Shown piece by piece: positions 60,424-64,000 of a stretch of 64,000 bases of DNA. The DNA lies in NCBI RefSeq assembly GCF_000156235.1, contig NZ_DS996818.1, positions 1 through 64,000 of the forward strand, given 5' to 3'. Position numbers and translations under genes: made by a program. Every line of letters begins with the position of its first letter. Within the stretch, counting starts at the first letter, position 1. Under the pieces are notes generated by a model, which worked only from the letters and a program-made list of their open reading frames with translations, searched no databases and was not told where the DNA came from. Source of the stretch: Pseudovibrio sp000156235. Its GTDB lineage: Bacteria; Pseudomonadota; Alphaproteobacteria; Rhizobiales; Stappiaceae.

Positions 60424-61488
60424 ATGAGGGTAAGCGGCAAAAAGATGCTTCTCTTTATCGTTATTCTGGTTGGCTTGCTGTTCGCCGGTGGTGGCGCCTT
60501 TGTCTGGTGGATGATGCAACAGCCGATGTTCAAACTCGGCACCGTTGCCCAGCGCACAGACCTGACCCCTGTCGGCATTTTTGATGATTTCTGGGAAGTC
60601 TCACCGGGTGTAAAGCTCAAGCACTTCTCAACCGGAGAAGGCCGCAACATCCTCTTCGTACACGGTGGCCCTGGCATTCCAACAATGGAGAGCGCTCCGG
60701 GCTTTGATCTGCTCTCAGATGAATACCGCGTCAACTACTACGACCAGCGCGGCGTAGGCCGCTCCACACGCCCCTTCGATCGTTTCCCGGCAGAAGACAG
60801 TTCATGGACAAAGATCCAGCTGCTGGAAAACACCCTCGGCATCAGCCAGCAACTGGCGGACATCGAACGCATCCGCAAACTGCTGGGCGATGACAAGCTC
60901 ATCCTCATGGGCCACTCTTACGGCGCCCTACTCGCATCGCTCTATGCCGCGGAGTTTCCGGAGAACGTCGACAAGCTGATCCTGCTCAACCCGGCAGACC
61001 TGCTCGTCTTCCCATCTGGCAACAAAGGCCTGTTCGAGAATGTCCGCGAACGCCTGCCAGAGCGCGACCACAAAGCCTACGATAAATGGCAGCGTCGCTA
61101 TCTCGACCTTGGCCAGATCTTCAAAGAAGACGAAGCCAGCCTGCAACAGCTGGATGCAGACTTCCTGCCGTTCTTCATCAAGGCAACTGGCGACACCATC
61201 GAAGGCGCTCCACCAGTCTCACCGGACCTCTTCGGCAGCTGGTACACCCGCGCCCAATTCTTCGGCCTTGGCAGACGTCATGACTGGAGCGCGCACATGG
61301 GCAACATCACCGCCGACACGCTGATCATCCACGGCAGCAAGGACTTCCAACCACTCGCCGTCTCAGAGCTCTACGAACAAGCCATCCCGAACGCACAGCT
61401 GGTAGAAATCGAAGAAGCCGCCCACTTCCCGCACTTCAACAACGCTGAAGCGCTGGAACAACAGCTACGTCCGTTCCTGAACAAGTAA
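60424..61488 (+). CDS. membrane-anchored alpha/beta hydrolase (prolyl iminopeptidase-like)
   Basis: 354 residues. An N-terminal membrane segment (residues 8-30, KMLLFIVILVGLLFAGGGAFVWW) would hold the enzyme outside the cytoplasm or at the membrane. The hydrolase domain has HGGPG at 80-84 (oxyanion region), YDQRGVGRS, the nucleophile elbow GHSYG with Ser165, a late Asp in HGSKDFQPL and His in EEAAHFPHF. The HGGPG and DQRG motifs are those of MEROPS S33 prolyl iminopeptidases and relatives. The substrate is unknown. Single gene with its own terminator. Confidence 0.85.
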   Translation: MRVSGKKMLLFIVILVGLLFAGGGAFVWWMMQQPMFKLGTVAQRTDLTPVGIFDDFWEVSPGVKLKHFSTGEGRNILFVHGGPGIPTMESAPGFDLLSDEYRVNYYDQRGVGRSTRPFDRFPAEDSSWTKIQLLENTLGISQQLADIERIRKLLGDDKLILMGHSYGALLASLYAAEFPENVDKLILLNPADLLVFPSGNKGLFENVRERLPERDHKAYDKWQRRYLDLGQIFKEDEASLQQLDADFLPFFIKATGDTIEGAPPVSPDLFGSWYTRAQFFGLGRRHDWSAHMGNITADTLIIHGSKDFQPLAVSELYEQAIPNAQLVEIEEAAHFPHFNNAEALEQQLRPFLNK

Positions 61489-61500
61489 TCACCACACGAT

Positions 61501-61529
61501 GCATGCTCCCGGTCAAACCGGGAGTGTGC
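61501..61529 (+). terminator. terminator of the alpha/beta hydrolase gene
   Basis: CTCCCGGT-CAA-ACCGGGAG (61506-61524), extendable outward by five more pairs including two G-U, 13 bases after the stop. Only a loose T-rich stretch follows, so strength is uncertain. Confidence 0.6.
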
Positions 61530-61599
61530 TGCATTCTATTCAGCGCAGAACGCAACAAGACGCCTCCCACATACCGCTGCACCTCTCAAGCAATACGCT

Positions 61600-61854
61600 T
61601 TAATCTTCCGCCTCAATCAGCTTATGGCTGTCCTCAGCAGTCAGGTCGAGCCCATAGGCCTCACGCATGCTGGCGATGAAAGCCAGCGTATCCGGGCCAA
61701 ACGGTGCCTTGCCTTCAAAGCTGTGCAGCACGATGCCCTCCAGCAGATCCCCCAGCCCCATCTCATGATGAGCAGCCACGGCTTTCAGCACCTTCAGCAC
61801 CCGCTTTTCCAGCCGCACGCCGGTCTGCACCCGTTCAATCTTACGTCGTGCCAT
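61600..61854 (-). CDS. small ribbon-helix-helix-like protein
   Basis: 84 residues from the ATG at 61854 (GAGGA six bases upstream); the frame stays open 60 codons further, into the neighbouring promoter and gene. The N-terminal part, RKIERVQTGVRLEKRVLKVLKAVAAHHEMGLGDLLEGIV-like, has the strand-helix-helix look of RHH (Arc/MetJ) DNA-binding proteins. It is divergent from an EamA transporter gene, and the space between them holds a 24-base compound palindrome, so it probably represses itself and the transporter. No toxin gene is adjacent. The assignment is by pattern only. Confidence 0.6.
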   Translation of the reverse strand: MARRKIERVQTGVRLEKRVLKVLKAVAAHHEMGLGDLLEGIVLHSFEGKAPFGPDTLAFIASMREAYGLDLTAEDSHKLIEAED

Positions 61855-61897
61855 GACAGTTCCTCGCTCACAGGATAGTTTACGTCTCAAACGAATC

Positions 61898-61921
61898 TGG
61901 TAACATGGTACCAAGTTACCA
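61898..61921. promoter_or_regulatory. compound palindrome between the RHH-like and EamA genes
   Basis: TGGTAAC (61898-61904), then TGGTACCA (61906-61913), then GTTACCA (61915-61921): an inner palindrome nested in an outer one, with A at both junctions. It amounts to four TGGTA half-sites in alternating direction, the kind of array RHH dimers bind cooperatively. Confidence 0.65.
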
Positions 61922-61945
61922 ATTTCATATCTTGGCGGTTCTCCC

Positions 61946-62818
61946 ATGTCAAACAACATCAAAGGGGTCCTTTGGGGCCTTCTTTCTGCTGCGCTGTTCA
62001 CGCTGGTGTCGGCCTTCGCCAAGATCGCGGTCATTGAGTATCACGTGCTGCAAATCCTGTTTGTCAGGCAATGGTTTGTGTTTGCCTCTGCCTTGCCAGT
62101 GCTGCTCAAAACCTTCCCCCATGGCTTCAAAACACAGCACCCACTGCCCCATGCACTGCGGTTAGGCGGTGCTTTTGTTGCTCTCTCCACCGGCATCTGG
62201 GCCGTTGCCCTGCTGCCTCTCACCACCGCAACCACGCTTGCCTTTGCCAAGGTCTTCTTTGTAGCTCTCCTCGCCTCTCTGTTTTTGGGGGAAGCCACCA
62301 CAAAAACCCGCGTGCTCGGCATCACCCTCGGTTTCCTTGGTGTGCTCATCGTCATCCGCCCGGGCTTTGATGGCCTTGCCAGCCTCTATGCCCTTGTCCC
62401 CCTCGCCGGGGCCTTGGGCGCTGCCGTTGCTGTTGTCTGTGTCCGCAAACTCTCACAAACAGAAAGCACAGCCACATTGCTCGGCTATCAGGCCGTCTTT
62501 GTCGGTCTCATGGCGGGCCTGCCCATGTTCTGGCTCTGGAAGACACCGGACCTCTTCGGCTTCGTCCTCCTCATCTCCATGGCTCTCATCGCCACACTGG
62601 GCCAGTGGATCGGCATCAAAGCGCTCAGACTGGGCGAGGCCAGCCTTGTCAGCAGCACGGAGTACTTCTCCCTCATCTACGCCGCCCTGCTCGGACTTGT
62701 CCTCTTCTCAGAGCTGCCAGATGCCTTCACCCTCATTGGAGCAGTCACCATCATCTTCTCTGCCCTCTACATGATGCAGAAAGAACATCGCCGGAAAGCA
62801 GCGCTCAAACCAACCTAA
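61946..62818 (+). CDS. EamA/DMT-family transporter
   Basis: 290 residues, ten membrane segments in two EamA halves (about 5-135 and 150-285). The C-terminal half has SLVSSTEYFSLIYAALLGLVLFSELPDAFTLIGAVTIIFSALYMM, typical of the drug/metabolite transporter superfamily. It probably exports or imports a metabolite; the substrate is unknown. The ribosome site is weak. It is read divergently from the RHH-like gene. Confidence 0.9.
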   Translation: MSNNIKGVLWGLLSAALFTLVSAFAKIAVIEYHVLQILFVRQWFVFASALPVLLKTFPHGFKTQHPLPHALRLGGAFVALSTGIWAVALLPLTTATTLAFAKVFFVALLASLFLGEATTKTRVLGITLGFLGVLIVIRPGFDGLASLYALVPLAGALGAAVAVVCVRKLSQTESTATLLGYQAVFVGLMAGLPMFWLWKTPDLFGFVLLISMALIATLGQWIGIKALRLGEASLVSSTEYFSLIYAALLGLVLFSELPDAFTLIGAVTIIFSALYMMQKEHRRKAALKPT

Positions 62819-62982
62819 CCCGGCAAGGCGCGAGGGGAATAACTTTTGCTGGAAAGCAGATGAAGGGGCTTTGGAGGTACCACGAGACCATCAGCCCCGA
62901 GCAACGCAGGAAAAACGCTAAGAACGCAAACGAACGCACAAAACAACGCAAAAGCAGATATCCCCGCTCTGGCCGCTGAGCT

Positions 62983-63735
62983 TCAGAGGTACGGCACCAG
63001 AATATCTGAAAGCACAGAACCCTTCGGATAAGCATAGACGCTACCGCGCTCATAAACGTAAGGCCCAACTTCAAGTCCAGCCTCAGCGCAGATCAGCTGC
63101 CCTGCCAACACATCCCAACTGTTCACGCAGCCGTTGTAAGAGCCATCCACCTGCCCCGTCGCTGCCTGACACAGCGCCCAGGCAGCAGAACCACAAATCC
63201 GGATCTGATGCTGCTCAGCCACCAACTGATTGACCTTATTGAGGAAATCGAGATTATTCTCTTGCTTGTAATTGAAGCACAGGTTCACCACCAGCTCATG
63301 ATCACAAGCCTGCCGGGGCCGTAATTTTTTGCCATTCTCAAACGCCCCTATCCCCCGCGCAGCATAGATCGTCCGCCGGTGAAAAGGCGCATGAACAATG
63401 CCAACAGCTGGGCCCTGCTCATCAACAAAAGCCATGGAAATACAAAAGTCTGGCCGGCCATAAAGGTAGTTGGTCGTGCCATCAATCGGGTCAATAACCC
63501 AGCAGGGAGGCTCCAGTACTCCGCCGGTTTCTTCCCCTTTGAACCCATGTTCCGGAAAGGCTTCAGATAGCGCTTGCTTGATGCGCCGCTCAACCTCACA
63601 GTCCGCTTCACTCACGTAATCCAACAAGCCCTTGCTGCCAATCTGCAGCTTGTCTCGATCATGAAACACCTCAAGAGCATAAGCACCAACCTCCTCTGCA
63701 ATCAGTCTGGCTGTGGTGAGTATCTCTTGCTGCAT
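62983..63735 (-). CDS. inositol monophosphatase-family phosphatase
   Basis: 250 residues from the ATG at 63735, which has AAGGTG six bases upstream; a GTG at 63744 is less likely. Metal-binding motifs are intact: GEETGG, WVIDPIDGTTNY, and SWDVLAGQLICAEAG (the WD motif). The family includes inositol-1-phosphatase, CysQ (3'-phosphoadenosine 5'-phosphate phosphatase) and histidinol phosphatase HisN; the exact substrate is not clear. Confidence 0.88.
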   Translation of the reverse strand: MQQEILTTARLIAEEVGAYALEVFHDRDKLQIGSKGLLDYVSEADCEVERRIKQALSEAFPEHGFKGEETGGVLEPPCWVIDPIDGTTNYLYGRPDFCISMAFVDEQGPAVGIVHAPFHRRTIYAARGIGAFENGKKLRPRQACDHELVVNLCFNYKQENNLDFLNKVNQLVAEQHQIRICGSAAWALCQAATGQVDGSYNGCVNSWDVLAGQLICAEAGLEVGPYVYERGSVYAYPKGSVLSDILVPYL

Positions 63736-63779
63736 GTCGGGCACCTTTGCTGGTTATGACCGTCTGGTTGTGCCCTTTC

Positions 63780-63826
63780 TGCGTATCTCCGAAAAGTGGG
63801 AACCGGTTTTCGGATTAAGATACGCA
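63780..63826. repeat. Rhizobiales-type palindromic intergenic repeat
   Basis: Outer arms TGCGTATCT (63780-63788) and AGATACGCA (63818-63826), inner arms CCGAAAA (63789-63795) and TTTTCGG (63807-63813), around GTGGGAACCGG. The CGAAAAGTGG...AACCGGTTTTCGG core is one I recall as very common between genes in Rhizobiales. Only one copy is in the window. Confidence 0.65.
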
Positions 63827-63835
63827 AAAACAAGG

Positions 63836-63868
63836 CCTAAAGCAGTTTTATCGCAAACTGCCTTTAGG
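63836..63868. repeat. second palindromic element
   Basis: CCTAAAG-CAGTTT (63836-63848) pairs with AAACTG-C-CTTTAGG (63855-63868), 13 pairs with one bulged C and a 6-base loop. It is 9 bases after the first repeat and probably belongs to the same mobile or structural repeat unit. Confidence 0.5.
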
Positions 63869-63949
63869 TATTGAGCAGTTCATTCAAAAGAGCAACTTCG
63901 TATCAGGACTACCTTCAGCCTTAAACGCTAGCCTTTATCAGGAGTAGAA

Positions 63950-64000
63950 ATGAGCTGGACCAAAAACCTGATGAACCGAGAACTCCCCGTGCTCTATGCC
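63950..64000 (+). CDS. start of an unknown gene, cut by the window end
   Basis: ATG at 63950 preceded by GGAG with five bases spacing. Seventeen codons are visible (MSWTKNLMNRELPVLYA), all open. Too short to identify. Confidence 0.5.
   Translation, partial: MSWTKNLMNRELPVLYA

Noticed and set aside
60390..60734. 114-codon minus-strand frame at the start of the alpha/beta hydrolase gene
   Set aside because: It is antisense to the membrane anchor and HGGPG region of a well-supported gene, with no features.
61855..62034. 60-residue N-terminal extension of the RHH-like protein
   Set aside because: It would cover the divergent promoter, the palindrome and the start of the EamA gene; the internal ATG at 61854 has a good ribosome site.

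Overview
The window comes from an alphaproteobacterium, most likely a marine Hyphomicrobiales/Rhodobacterales-type organism; Pseudovibrio and its relatives are my best guess. The basis is an aglEFGAK-aglR cluster in the Sinorhizobium order, RirA-type iron boxes (TGA-N9-TCA), a TAXI-type TRAP transporter, a denitrification module, and at 63780-63826 a palindromic repeat with the CGAAAA...TTTTCGG core typical of Rhizobiales intergenic repeats. No rRNA, tRNA, IS element, prophage or CRISPR array was seen.

Layout. (1) 1-5107: the 3' end of an RpfF-like DSF synthase gene converges on an RpfC-like hybrid sensor kinase. That kinase is translationally coupled to a response regulator with an RpfG-like receiver, but the receiver is joined to PAS-GGDEF-EAL instead of HD-GYP. 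(2) 5686-15839: a type I secretion operon with a 1610-residue tandem-repeat protein, a second repeat protein of about 647 residues, an ABC exporter and an HlyD-type adaptor. Both cargo proteins carry variants of a QxNxLxDxD motif and neither shows RTX nonapeptides. Next to a diffusible-signal/c-di-GMP module this looks like an undescribed surface or matrix polymer system, and it is the most interesting part of the window. (3) 15840-16896: a long AT-rich non-coding stretch, followed by a lone HEPN-like protein, an SDR, a small exported protein and a TonB-dependent receptor preceded by two RirA-like boxes.

(4) 21153-35192: anaerobic respiration. napFDAGHBC (periplasmic nitrate reductase, gene order as in E. 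coli, with a perfect FNR-type box before napF), an OprB-like porin, norCBQD followed by two tiny membrane-protein genes, and a Crp/Fnr-family regulator of the NnrR/Dnr type. Nitrite and nitrous oxide reductases are not in the window. (5) 35323-41128: a DUF2834 protein and a five-gene oligopeptide/dipeptide ABC importer. (6) 41527-49014: aglEFGAK for alpha-glucoside uptake and hydrolysis, with divergent lacI-type aglR; two perfect CAAAGCGCTTTG operators lie in the shared promoter region.

(7) 49114-53841: a four-gene unit for a MacAB/DevBCA-like exporter plus a HIT-family hydrolase. (8) 53850-59952: two related small membrane proteins, a divergent WYL regulator/GST-like pair, a peroxiredoxin, and a TAXI TRAP transporter. 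(9) 60424-64000: a membrane-anchored alpha/beta hydrolase, a small RHH-like protein divergent from an EamA transporter around a compound palindrome, an inositol-monophosphatase-family enzyme, two palindromic repeats, and the first 17 codons of an unknown gene.

Operons are tight, with many ATGA or TGATG overlaps, and several first genes of transport operons (secreted cargo or binding protein) are followed by strong hairpins that probably set stoichiometry.
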